DNA of 43,357 nt from Wenjunlia vitaminophila DSM 41686 (lineage in GTDB: Bacteria > Actinomycetota > Actinomycetes > Streptomycetales > Streptomycetaceae), in contig NZ_KB904684.1 in NCBI RefSeq assembly GCF_000380165.1, forward strand, positions 1-43,357, written 5' to 3'. A program made the position numbers and the translations under genes. Under the pieces are notes generated by a model. That model had not been told where the DNA came from. It made no database searches and worked only from the letters and a program-made list of their open reading frames with translations. Every line of letters starts with the position of its first letter. Positions within the stretch are counted from its first letter, which is position 1. Below are positions 33,305-40,657 of the stretch, one piece after another.

Positions 33305-33805
33305 TCAGCGTTCCACCGGGCGCACCGCGACCGAGGTGGGCGACGGAACCGCCTCCACCCAGACCTCCGTGCCACGGGCCAGGGCCACGGCACACCTGGC
33401 GGCGAGCTTCACCGGTTGGCCCGACAGGTGCAGCAGCACCTCTCCGTAGCCGCCGGCCGGGATCGCGGTCACCACGGAACCCGACGTGCCCACGAGGTCC
33501 TCGTTGCGCGGGGCGCCGCCGCGGTCACGCATCAGGGCCCTGCCCAGCCACCACACCAGCGCCGCGGTGCCCACCCCTGCCCCCGCGCCCACCAGGGCAG
33601 CGGCCCCGGCGCCGAGTTCGGTGGTGCCCAGCACGATGGCGCCGACGAACCCGAGCATGGACAGGAACGCGGTCACCACCGGGAGCGAGAACAGGCCCCC
33701 GAAGGCGTCAACGCCGTCGAAGACCCCTTCCAGGACGCCGTCGAGGACGAGGGAGAGCGCCAGCAGGACGACCCCGACGATGCCGGCAACGAGCAGGAAC
33801 GTCAC
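33305..33805 (-). CDS. NfeD-like membrane protein
   Basis: 166 residues with membrane segments at the N terminus (LLVAGIVGVVLLALSLVL), near FLSMLGFVGAIVLG and near AALVGAGAGVGTAALVWWLG, and a C-terminal OB-fold-like part (LVGTSGSVVTAIPAGGYGEVLLHLSGQPVKLAAR ... GTEVWVEAVPSPTSVAVRPVER) typical of short NfeD proteins. NfeD and flotillin genes are often paired, and the proteins work together in membrane microdomains. The GTG start (VTFLLVAGIVG) has GGGGAGG upstream. It is the first gene of the pair with the flotillin gene. Confidence 0.88.
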   Translation of the reverse strand: MTFLLVAGIVGVVLLALSLVLDGVLEGVFDGVDAFGGLFSLPVVTAFLSMLGFVGAIVLGTTELGAGAAALVGAGAGVGTAALVWWLGRALMRDRGGAPRNEDLVGTSGSVVTAIPAGGYGEVLLHLSGQPVKLAARCAVALARGTEVWVEAVPSPTSVAVRPVER

Positions 33806-33951
33806 GGCCTCCCCCTCCCCGTCCGCGCCGGGCACCTCGGTTCCGACAACGAAACTGCCAGAGTCGGACCCGGCGCACACTGCCGTGTTCCGGCAATGTT
33901 CGCCGTCCCTTCGCGTCGGCCACGCCGAACGTCGGCGGGGAACACCGCCGC

Positions 33952-33985
33952 GGCCAGCTCACCGGCGGGGCCAGCTCACCGGCGG
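33952..33985. repeat. Two-copy 17-bp tandem repeat
   Basis: GGCCAGCTCACCGGCGG occurs twice head to tail (33952-33968, 33969-33985), followed by GGCCA. It lies between the NfeD start and the methyltransferase stop. Function unknown. Confidence 0.8.
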
Positions 33986-34088
33986 GGCCACGGCGCCCCG
34001 TCTGCCTCCCGCGGCGCCGCGGTCCCGTCCCGCCCGACCCTCGCGAGCCCGTCCGGGTTGGTCACCGGGTGGGTTGCCGTCCACCGGG

Positions 34089-34730
34089 TCAACGGGCCAG
34101 CCGGCGGACCTTCAGCACGTTGTCGGTGCGGACGGCCGGCCGCCCTTCGGGGTCGGTGACGTCGCGCTCGTACTCCTCGCTCACCAGCACCTCCCACGCG
34201 TCGGCCGGCAGGCCGAGGTCGTGGAAGACCTCCTGCGGGGTGGGGAAGCGCATGGTGGGGTGGGGGTGCTCCCACCACGTGGGGTGGCCGGCGTGCCCAC
34301 CGACCAGCAGTACCCCGCCGGGGGCGACGGCCGCCGCGGCGGTGCGCAGGATGCGTTCCCTGGGCAGCTCGAACTGCGAGTGCAGGAACTGGGCGGAGAC
34401 GAGGTCGAACGTCCCGGTGGGGAAGGACACCGCCAGGTCGTGCTGCTGCCAGTCGATCCGGTCCGCGACGCCGGCCTGGCGTGCGTGGTCCCGGGCACGG
34501 TCGAGGGCGACCGAGGAGACGTCGACGGCGGTGACGTGCCAGCCCTGCCGGGCGAGCCAGACCGCGTCGGCTCCCTCGCCGCACCCCAGGTCGAGGGCCC
34601 GGCCCGGGGTCAGTCCGGTCACCTCGCGGACCAGCACGGCATTGGGCTTCCCGCTCCAGATCCGTTCGCTTGAGCCGTAGCGGGCGTTCCAGTACTCCTC
34701 GGCCGAGAGGTGCGTCTCGTCGTCGGTCAT
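34089..34730 (-). CDS. SAM-dependent methyltransferase
   Basis: 213 residues with the class I fold: motif I ALDLGCGEGADAVWLA (about 45-60), motif II VTAVDVSSVALDRAR, and FDLVSAQFLHSQFELPRERIL. The N-terminal part EEYWNARYGSSERIWSGKPNAVLVREV is typical of TehB/thiopurine-like methyltransferases that may detoxify small molecules. The start has CGGAGGA upstream. Substrate unknown. Confidence 0.88.
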   Translation of the reverse strand: MTDDETHLSAEEYWNARYGSSERIWSGKPNAVLVREVTGLTPGRALDLGCGEGADAVWLARQGWHVTAVDVSSVALDRARDHARQAGVADRIDWQQHDLAVSFPTGTFDLVSAQFLHSQFELPRERILRTAAAAVAPGGVLLVGGHAGHPTWWEHPHPTMRFPTPQEVFHDLGLPADAWEVLVSEEYERDVTDPEGRPAVRTDNVLKVRRLAR

Positions 34731-34896
34731 CGGCCTGTCCTCCGTCGTCGAATGGTCGAGCGGCGGTGCGCCCGCGTCACGGGAGAGCCTCGACCACCGA
34801 CCCGTTTGTCGGCAAGCTTCGTTGCCACAACGGCAAACAGCTCAGCCTGGGGAAGGGCCCGCGGCGGCTCCGGCCGGGTGACCGGTGCCGGCCGGA

Positions 34897-35337
34897 TCAC
34901 CACGCGGGACGGATCGGTCCCGAGGGTCGCAGCCGGGTCAGGTCGGCGACGAGCGCACCGAACCGCGCGTCGCCGAGCGCTTCCCGCCACGGGGCCACGG
35001 CGGCCCGCGCCGCTCGATCCGCGGCCCGGGTGGCGGCCCATCCCCGTTCGGTCAGCTCCAGGAGCCTGGCCCGGGCGTCCCCGGGGTGCGGGCGGCGCAC
35101 CACGTAGCCCTTGCGGACGAGTTCCTCGACGAGCTGGGCAGCCGCCTGCTTGCTCACCCCCAGGTGATCGGCGAGGTGCGCGGTCGTGGTGGCGCCTGCC
35201 GTGATCCGGGCGAAGGCGAAGCCGTGGGCCGGGCGCAGGTCCGCGAACCCCTGCTGCGACACCCGGGAGTGGATCTCCTGCACCAACTGTCCCGAGAGCG
35301 CGAGCACCAGAGCGGAGAAAGCCAGGGCGTCATCCAT
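34897..35337 (-). CDS. MarR-family transcriptional regulator
   Basis: 146 residues: helix VLALSGQLVQEIHSRV, then winged helix-turn-helix (TTTAHLADHLGVSKQAAAQLVEELVRKGYVVRRPHPGDARARLLELTERG) of MarR proteins, which dimerise and often bind phenolic ligands. The ATG at 35337 is favoured because a TATAGT -10 box ends 6 bases before it, indicating a leaderless mRNA; a start 7 codons earlier would disrupt the operator region. It is transcribed away from the cupin gene at 35406, with two inverted repeats between, so it probably represses both genes. Confidence 0.92.
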   Translation of the reverse strand: MDDALAFSALVLALSGQLVQEIHSRVSQQGFADLRPAHGFAFARITAGATTTAHLADHLGVSKQAAAQLVEELVRKGYVVRRPHPGDARARLLELTERGWAATRAADRAARAAVAPWREALGDARFGALVADLTRLRPSGPIRPAW

Positions 35338-35343
35338 GACTTG

Positions 35344-35370
35344 ACTATAACCAGACAAGGGGTTTGTCTA
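35344..35370 (-). promoter_or_regulatory. marR-type gene promoter (leaderless)
   Basis: On the minus strand TAGACA (35365-35370) and TATAGT (35344-35349) are 15 bp apart; the -10 box ends 6 bases before the MarR ATG. The first inverted repeat covers its -35 region. Confidence 0.5.
35353..35369. promoter_or_regulatory. Inverted repeat 1 (MarR operator)
   Basis: AGACAA (35353-35358) and TTGTCT (35364-35369) separated by GGGGT. It covers the -35 region of the MarR promoter. Confidence 0.6.
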
Positions 35371-35371
35371 T

Positions 35372-35392
35372 ATGGACAAGGAGCTTGTCCAT
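35372..35392. promoter_or_regulatory. Inverted repeat 2 (MarR operator)
   Basis: A perfect 9-bp inverted repeat, ATGGACAAG (35372-35380) and CTTGTCCAT (35384-35392), around GAG. It sits just before the ribosome site of the cupin gene. Shares GACAA/TTGTC with inverted repeat 1, spacing 20 bp centre to centre. Confidence 0.65.
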
Positions 35393-35405
35393 CAAGGAGG
35401 TCGTC

Positions 35406-35813
35406 ATGCCCTTCGTCCGCGGCGCCGAGGCCGTCACCCATGAGGTCCACGGCGCGCGCTTCACCGCCTACGCCAACCCCGGCACCGGCAGCCGGGACCT
35501 CGCCGCCTGGCGCACCGAGGTCCCGGCGGGATCGGCACCCGTCCCCCACGTCGTCTCCCACGAGGAGGTCTTCTACCTGCTGTCCGGCGAGGTCCGGCTC
35601 ACCATCGACGGCGACACCGCCGACCTGCTGCCCGGCGACGCGGCCGTCGCCCCTGCCGGCTCCCGGATAGCGGTCGCCAACCGGACCGACGAGCCGGCAC
35701 GGATGTGGGTCACCACCCGCGTCGGCCTCACCGCCACCCTCGGTGACGGCAGCACCCTCACCCCGCCGTGGGCGAACCACCGCCCCGGGACCGGCCACGC
35801 CGTCCCGGGGTGA
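35406..35813 (+). CDS. Cupin-domain protein
   Basis: 135 residues folding as a single cupin barrel: motif 1 includes PVPHVVSHEEVFYLLSGEVRLTIDG with metal ligands His-His-Glu, and motif 2 includes PGDAAVAPAGSRIAVANRTDEPARM. The metal-binding histidines are present. Such small cupins are often quercetin-like dioxygenases, isomerases or ligand sensors. The start ATG has AAGGAGGTCGTC upstream. It is the probable target of the divergent MarR regulator through the two GACAA/TTGTC repeats, so the regulator's ligand may be its substrate or product. Confidence 0.9.
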   Translation: MPFVRGAEAVTHEVHGARFTAYANPGTGSRDLAAWRTEVPAGSAPVPHVVSHEEVFYLLSGEVRLTIDGDTADLLPGDAAVAPAGSRIAVANRTDEPARMWVTTRVGLTATLGDGSTLTPPWANHRPGTGHAVPG

Positions 35814-36000
35814 CCCCGCGCGGCCGCCGGCAGGGGTGAGCGCGCTGCGCGGGGACCTCGGGCAGGGGCTCCGCACGGCTGGAGGCGGGCGAACACGCGC
35901 AGGGACAACAAACAGTCGTAGGCTGGGAACCCCCCGGTCGCGACAGCGCCGGGCGGTTTCGCGTTGTCCGTCATCCGGAAGTCACGGGACGTTACCACCC

Positions 36001-39000
36001 ATGAGCCTGACTGGCCTGCTCGATGTCGTCGTTGAGGACCCTGCCCTCGCCGAAGCGGTGGCAGCCGCTCGGGATGGCCACCGCCCGTACCTGGACCTGG
36101 TGGGGCCACCCGCGGCGCGGCCGTTCGCGCTGGCCGCGCTGGCCCGGGCGGGACGGCCGATCCTGGCCGTGACCGCCACCGGGCGGGAGGCCGAGGACCT
36201 GGTGGCGGCGCTGGGGTCGCTGCTGCCCCAGGAGGCGGTGGTGGAGTACCCGGCGTGGGAGACCCTCCCCCACGAGCGGCTCTCGCCGCGTTCAGACACC
36301 GTGGGCCGCCGGCTGGCCGTGCTCCGGCGGCTGGCCCACCCCCGCCGGGACGACCCGGCCGCCGGGCCGGTGCAGGTCGTGGTGGCGCCGGTCCGCTCGG
36401 TGCTGCAACCGCAGGTGGCGGGGCTCGGCGACCTGGAACCGGTGGCCCTGCGGACCGGTGAGCGGGCCGACCTCCAGCAGGTCGTGGAACGGCTGGCCGC
36501 CGCCGCCTACGCCCGGGTGGAGCTGGTCGAGAAGCGCGGGGAGTTCGCGGTGCGCGGCGGAATCCTCGACGTGTTCCCGCCCACCGAGGAACACCCGCTG
36601 CGACTCGAGTTCTGGGGCGACGACATCGAGGAGATCCGCTACTTCAAGGTGGCGGACCAGCGCTCCCTGGAGGTGGCCGAGCACGGCCTGTGGGCGCCCC
36701 CGTGCCGCGAGCTGCTGCTGACCGCCGAGGTCAGGGAGCGGGCCGCCCGGCTGGCCGAGCAGCATCCGGAGCTGGCCGACCTGCTGGGGAAGATCGCGGA
36801 GGGGATCGCGGTCGAGGGCATGGAGTCCCTGGCACCGGTGCTGGTGGACGACATGGAGTTGCTGATCGACGTGCTGCCGCAGGGCAGCCTGGCCGTGGTC
36901 TGCGACCCGGAGCGGGTGCGCACCAGGGCCACGGGCCTGGTCGCCACCTCCCAGGAGTTCCTCACCGCCTCCTGGGCGGCGTCGGCCGGCGGCGGCGAGG
37001 CCCCGATAGACCTCGGCTCCGCCTCCCTGCGGTCCATCGCCGAGGTCCGCGAGCGGGCCAGGGAGATCGGGATGCCGTGGTGGTCGGTGAGCCAGTTCGC
37101 CGCCGAGGCCGGCGTCACCGAAGAGGACGACTCGCTGCGGCTGGGGATGCGCTCCCCGGAGAACTACCGGGGGGACACGGCACGGGCCCTGGCCGACGCC
37201 AAGGGCTGGCTCGCCGACGGCTGGCGCACCGTGTTCCTCACCGAGGGCCAGGGCCCGGCCGCCCGCATGGTCGAGGTGCTGGGCGGGGAGGGCATCGCGG
37301 CGCGACTCGACACCGACCTGGCGGCTCCCCCGGGGCCGGCGCTGGTGCACGTGGCGTGCGGACGGCTGGAGCACGGCTTCGTCGATCCCGGACTGCGGTT
37401 GGTGGTGCTGACCGAGACCGACCTCACCGGACAGCGGTCGTCCACCCGGGACATGGGTCGGATGCCGTCCAGGCGCCGCAAGACCATCGACCCGCTGACC
37501 CTGGTCTCCGGTGACTACGTGGTGCACGAGCAGCACGGGGTGGGCCGCTACGTGGAGATGGTGCAGCGCACCGTGCAGGGCGCGACCCGCGAGTACCTGG
37601 TGCTGGAGTACGCGCCGGCCAAACGGGGCCAGCCCGGTGACCGGCTGTTCGTCCCCACCGACCAGCTCGAGCAGATCACCAAGTACGTGGGCGGCGAGGC
37701 CCCCTCGCTGCACCGGCTCGGCGGCGCCGACTGGACGAAGACCAAGGCACGGGCGAAGCGGGCGGTCAAGGAGATCGCCGCGGACCTGATCAGGCTGTAC
37801 TCCGCGCGGATGGCCGCCCCGGGGCACGCCTTCGGCCCGGACACCCCGTGGCAGCGGGAGCTGGAGGACGCGTTCCCCTACGCGGAGACCCCGGACCAGC
37901 TCTCCACGATCGCCGAGGTCAAGGAGGACATGTGCAAGCCGGTGCCGATGGACCGGCTGATCTGCGGCGACGTCGGTTACGGCAAGACCGAGATCGCGGT
38001 CCGGGCCGCGTTCAAGGCCGTCCAGGACGGCAAGCAGGTCGCCGTGCTGGTCCCCACCACCCTCCTGGTCCAGCAGCACTTCGCCACCTTCTCCGAGCGG
38101 TACGCGCAGTTCCCCGTGGTGGTCAGGGCGCTGTCCAGGTTCCAGAGCGACACCGAGGCCAAGGCCGTGCTTGACGGCCTGTTCGACGGCACGGTGGACG
38201 TGGTCATCGGAACACACCGGCTGTTCTCCTCGCAGACCAAGTTCAAGGACCTCGGCCTGGTGATCGTTGACGAGGAGCAGCGTTTCGGGGTGGAGCACAA
38301 GGAGCAGTTGAAGAAGCTCCGGGCCAACGTGGACGTGCTCACCATGTCCGCCACCCCGATCCCCCGCACCCTGGAGATGGCGGTCACCGGTATCCGGGAG
38401 ATGTCCACGATCACGACGCCACCGGAGGAGCGGCACCCGGTGCTGACCTTCGTCGGCCCCTACGAGGAACGGCAGATCGCCGCGGCCGTCCGCCGGGAGC
38501 TGCTCCGCGAGGGCCAGGTCTTCTACATCCACAACCGCGTCGAGTCGATCGACCGGGCCGCGGCCCGGCTGCGCGACCTCGTTCCCGAGGCCCGGATCGC
38601 CACCGCGCACGGCCAGATGTCCGAGACCGCACTGGAACAGGTCGTGGTGGACTTCTGGGAGAAGAAGTTCGACGTCCTGGTCTCCACCACGATCGTGGAG
38701 TCCGGCATCGACATCTCCAACGCCAACACCCTGATCGTGGAACGCGGCGACGTCTTCGGCCTCTCCCAGCTCCACCAGCTCCGCGGGCGGGTCGGGCGCG
38801 GCCGGGAGCGCGGCTACGCCTACTTCCTGTACCCGCCGGAGAAACCCCTCACCGAGACCGCCCACGAGCGGCTGGCCACCATCGCCCAGCACACCGAGAT
38901 GGGCGCCGGCATGTACGTGGCGATGAAGGACCTGGAGATCCGCGGGGCGGGGAACCTGCTCGGCGGCGAGCAGTCGGGGCACATCGCCGGCGTCGGCTTC

Positions 39001-39543
39001 GACCTGTACGTGCGGATGGTCGGCGAGGCCGTCGCGGACTACCGGGCGACCCTGGAGGCGGGTGGCGCCGAGGTCGAGGAACTCCCGCTCGAGGTCAAGA
39101 TCGAACTTCCGGTGGACGCCCACGTACCGCACGAGTACGCCCCGGGGGAGCGGCTGCGGCTCCAGGTCTACCGCTCCATCGCCTCGGTGAACTCGGAGGA
39201 GGACATCGCGGCGGTGCGTGAGGAGGTCGTGGACCGCTACGGCCAGCTCCCGGAACCGGTGGAGAACCTGCTGCTCGTGGCCGGCCTGCGGTTGCTGGCC
39301 CGGCGGGTCGGCGTCTCGGACATCACCCTGCAGGGCGGCAACGTCCGGTTCTCCCCCGTGGAGCTGCGGGAGTCCCAGGAACTGCGACTCGGCCGGCTCT
39401 ACCCGCGTTCCGTGGTCAAGCCGGCCACCCGGCAGCTCCTGGTGCCACGACCGGCCACCGCCCGCATCGGTGGCAAGCCGGTGGTGGGGCGGGAACTGCT
39501 GGCCTGGGCACGGGAGTTCCTCACCGCCGTCCTGGAGAGCTGA
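36001..39543 (+). CDS. mfd: Transcription-repair coupling factor Mfd
   Basis: 1180 residues. Mfd removes stalled RNA polymerase and recruits UvrA. The N-terminal UvrB-like part contains ATGREAEDLVAALGSLLP and RGEFAVRGGILDVFPPTEEHPLRLEFWGD. The RNA polymerase-interacting CarD-like segment follows (SGDYVVHEQHGVGRY). The translocase has Walker A GDVGYGKTE (about 657-665), DEEQRFG (about 757) and MSATPIPRTLEM, then motif VI HQLRGRVGRG. The ATG at 36001 gives the usual MSLTGLLDVV start; no strong ribosome site is visible (GGGACG). Its length is usual. Confidence 0.97.
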   Translation: MSLTGLLDVVVEDPALAEAVAAARDGHRPYLDLVGPPAARPFALAALARAGRPILAVTATGREAEDLVAALGSLLPQEAVVEYPAWETLPHERLSPRSDTVGRRLAVLRRLAHPRRDDPAAGPVQVVVAPVRSVLQPQVAGLGDLEPVALRTGERADLQQVVERLAAAAYARVELVEKRGEFAVRGGILDVFPPTEEHPLRLEFWGDDIEEIRYFKVADQRSLEVAEHGLWAPPCRELLLTAEVRERAARLAEQHPELADLLGKIAEGIAVEGMESLAPVLVDDMELLIDVLPQGSLAVVCDPERVRTRATGLVATSQEFLTASWAASAGGGEAPIDLGSASLRSIAEVRERAREIGMPWWSVSQFAAEAGVTEEDDSLRLGMRSPENYRGDTARALADAKGWLADGWRTVFLTEGQGPAARMVEVLGGEGIAARLDTDLAAPPGPALVHVACGRLEHGFVDPGLRLVVLTETDLTGQRSSTRDMGRMPSRRRKTIDPLTLVSGDYVVHEQHGVGRYVEMVQRTVQGATREYLVLEYAPAKRGQPGDRLFVPTDQLEQITKYVGGEAPSLHRLGGADWTKTKARAKRAVKEIAADLIRLYSARMAAPGHAFGPDTPWQRELEDAFPYAETPDQLSTIAEVKEDMCKPVPMDRLICGDVGYGKTEIAVRAAFKAVQDGKQVAVLVPTTLLVQQHFATFSERYAQFPVVVRALSRFQSDTEAKAVLDGLFDGTVDVVIGTHRLFSSQTKFKDLGLVIVDEEQRFGVEHKEQLKKLRANVDVLTMSATPIPRTLEMAVTGIREMSTITTPPEERHPVLTFVGPYEERQIAAAVRRELLREGQVFYIHNRVESIDRAAARLRDLVPEARIATAHGQMSETALEQVVVDFWEKKFDVLVSTTIVESGIDISNANTLIVERGDVFGLSQLHQLRGRVGRGRERGYAYFLYPPEKPLTETAHERLATIAQHTEMGAGMYVAMKDLEIRGAGNLLGGEQSGHIAGVGFDLYVRMVGEAVADYRATLEAGGAEVEELPLEVKIELPVDAHVPHEYAPGERLRLQVYRSIASVNSEEDIAAVREEVVDRYGQLPEPVENLLLVAGLRLLARRVGVSDITLQGGNVRFSPVELRESQELRLGRLYPRSVVKPATRQLLVPRPATARIGGKPVVGRELLAWAREFLTAVLES

Positions 39544-39556
39544 CCGGGGCCCTGCT

Positions 39557-39572
39557 GCCCGGCCCACCGGGC
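39557..39572. terminator. Weak hairpin after mfd
   Basis: A 6-bp stem GCCCGG/CCGGGC with a CCCA loop, 14 bases after the mfd stop codon. Possible terminator between convergent genes. Confidence 0.35.
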
Positions 39573-39658
39573 TCCACCGGCACCTGACCGGGTCGAGGAC
39601 CCCGGCGCGCCCCAGAGGTGATCACCGTCCGCCGACGCCCGACCCGTGGGCCGAACAC

Positions 39659-40612
39659 CTAACGCCCGGTGTCACCGTCGCCGGGCTCGAGGTCCTCCGG
39701 CTCGTCCGGATAGTCGTTGACGATCGAGGACGCGGTCAGTGCCGCCAGGCTGAGCCGGACGTGCCGCAGGTACGCCCGGAGGTCGTCACGGCGCTTGTCG
39801 TGGTCGCGCTGGAACCGCTCGCCTTCCCTGCGTATCCGTTCGGCCTGGGCGGTGGCCCTGGTGAGCAGCGCCTTGGCGCGGGCGGCGGCGTCCTCAGTGT
39901 CGTGCCGCGCGGTCTTCTCCGCCTCGGCGTGTTCCCGTTCCGCCGCGACGAGCCGGCGCCGGACCTCCTGGTCGAGCCGGCGCAGCCGCACCGTCATCGC
40001 CGCCTCCCGCCCCGCCAACTCCTGCTCGGCACGGCGCTGCTGGAGCTCCCGCATCTTCTCGAAGTCGGCGAGGATGCCGGCGGCCCTCTCCCGGACCCCG
40101 GCCGCCTCGCGCTCCGCCTCCTCGCGCACCCGGGCCGCGTCGTCCTCCGCGGCCTGGCGCAGCACCGCGGCCCGCTTCCCCGCGTCGTCGAGCACCCGCT
40201 CGACGTACCGCTCGGCCTCAGCCCGCAGGCGCTCGGCGGCCTCCGCGGCCCGGTCCAGCTCCTGCCGGCCCAGCCGGCGGGCACGGTCCCGTTCGGCGTC
40301 CGCCGCCGACTCTCCGCCGGCCGCCACCTCCCGGGCCTCCTCCTCCACCAGGTCCAGCAGCGTCCTGGCCCGTTTGCCCAGGTGCTCGAAGGCGGGCGGC
40401 GGCAGCGCCGCCACCTGTCGGCGCAGCGTGGCCAACGAGCTCTGCAACTCGTCGGCCACCGCTGCCAGGTGTGCCTCCCGCTCGGCCGCGGCCTCCCGTT
40501 CCGCGGTCAGCGTCGCCAGCACGGCCCGCACCTGATCGGGTCGGTAACCGCGGCCGAACCCGGAGCGGAACTCCGAGTCGTGCGGACCGCCCGACGACGC
40601 GGTCGGCTCCAT
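39659..40612 (-). CDS. Coiled-coil DivIVA-like protein
   Basis: 317 residues rich in Ala, Glu and Arg. After a short N-terminal segment (EFRSGFGRGYRPDQVRAVLATLTAERE), which resembles the DivIVA membrane-binding start FGRGYRxxQV, most of the protein is coiled coil (AERLRAEAERYVERVLDDAGKRAAV, AEREHAEAEKTARHDTEDAAARAKALL). It ends in an acidic tail (DYPDEPEDLEPGDGD). Streptomyces often names such proteins 'cellulose-binding', though that name rests on little. It may organise polar or membrane structures. Start ATG has GGGGAGAACGG upstream. Confidence 0.78.
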   Translation of the reverse strand: MEPTASSGGPHDSEFRSGFGRGYRPDQVRAVLATLTAEREAAAEREAHLAAVADELQSSLATLRRQVAALPPPAFEHLGKRARTLLDLVEEEAREVAAGGESAADAERDRARRLGRQELDRAAEAAERLRAEAERYVERVLDDAGKRAAVLRQAAEDDAARVREEAEREAAGVRERAAGILADFEKMRELQQRRAEQELAGREAAMTVRLRRLDQEVRRRLVAAEREHAEAEKTARHDTEDAAARAKALLTRATAQAERIRREGERFQRDHDKRRDDLRAYLRHVRLSLAALTASSIVNDYPDEPEDLEPGDGDTGR

Positions 40613-40657
40613 TCCGTTCTCCCCTGCGCCTGACCGTCCTCGGTGAGCACGGCCGCA

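Noticed and set aside
35743-36000. Upstream extension of mfd
   Set aside because: The extra 86 codons overlap the cupin gene and have no Mfd similarity; the ATG at 36001 begins the normal sequence.
36292-39567. Long minus-strand frame of 1091 codons opposite mfd
   Set aside because: Antisense shadow of a real, fully recognised gene.
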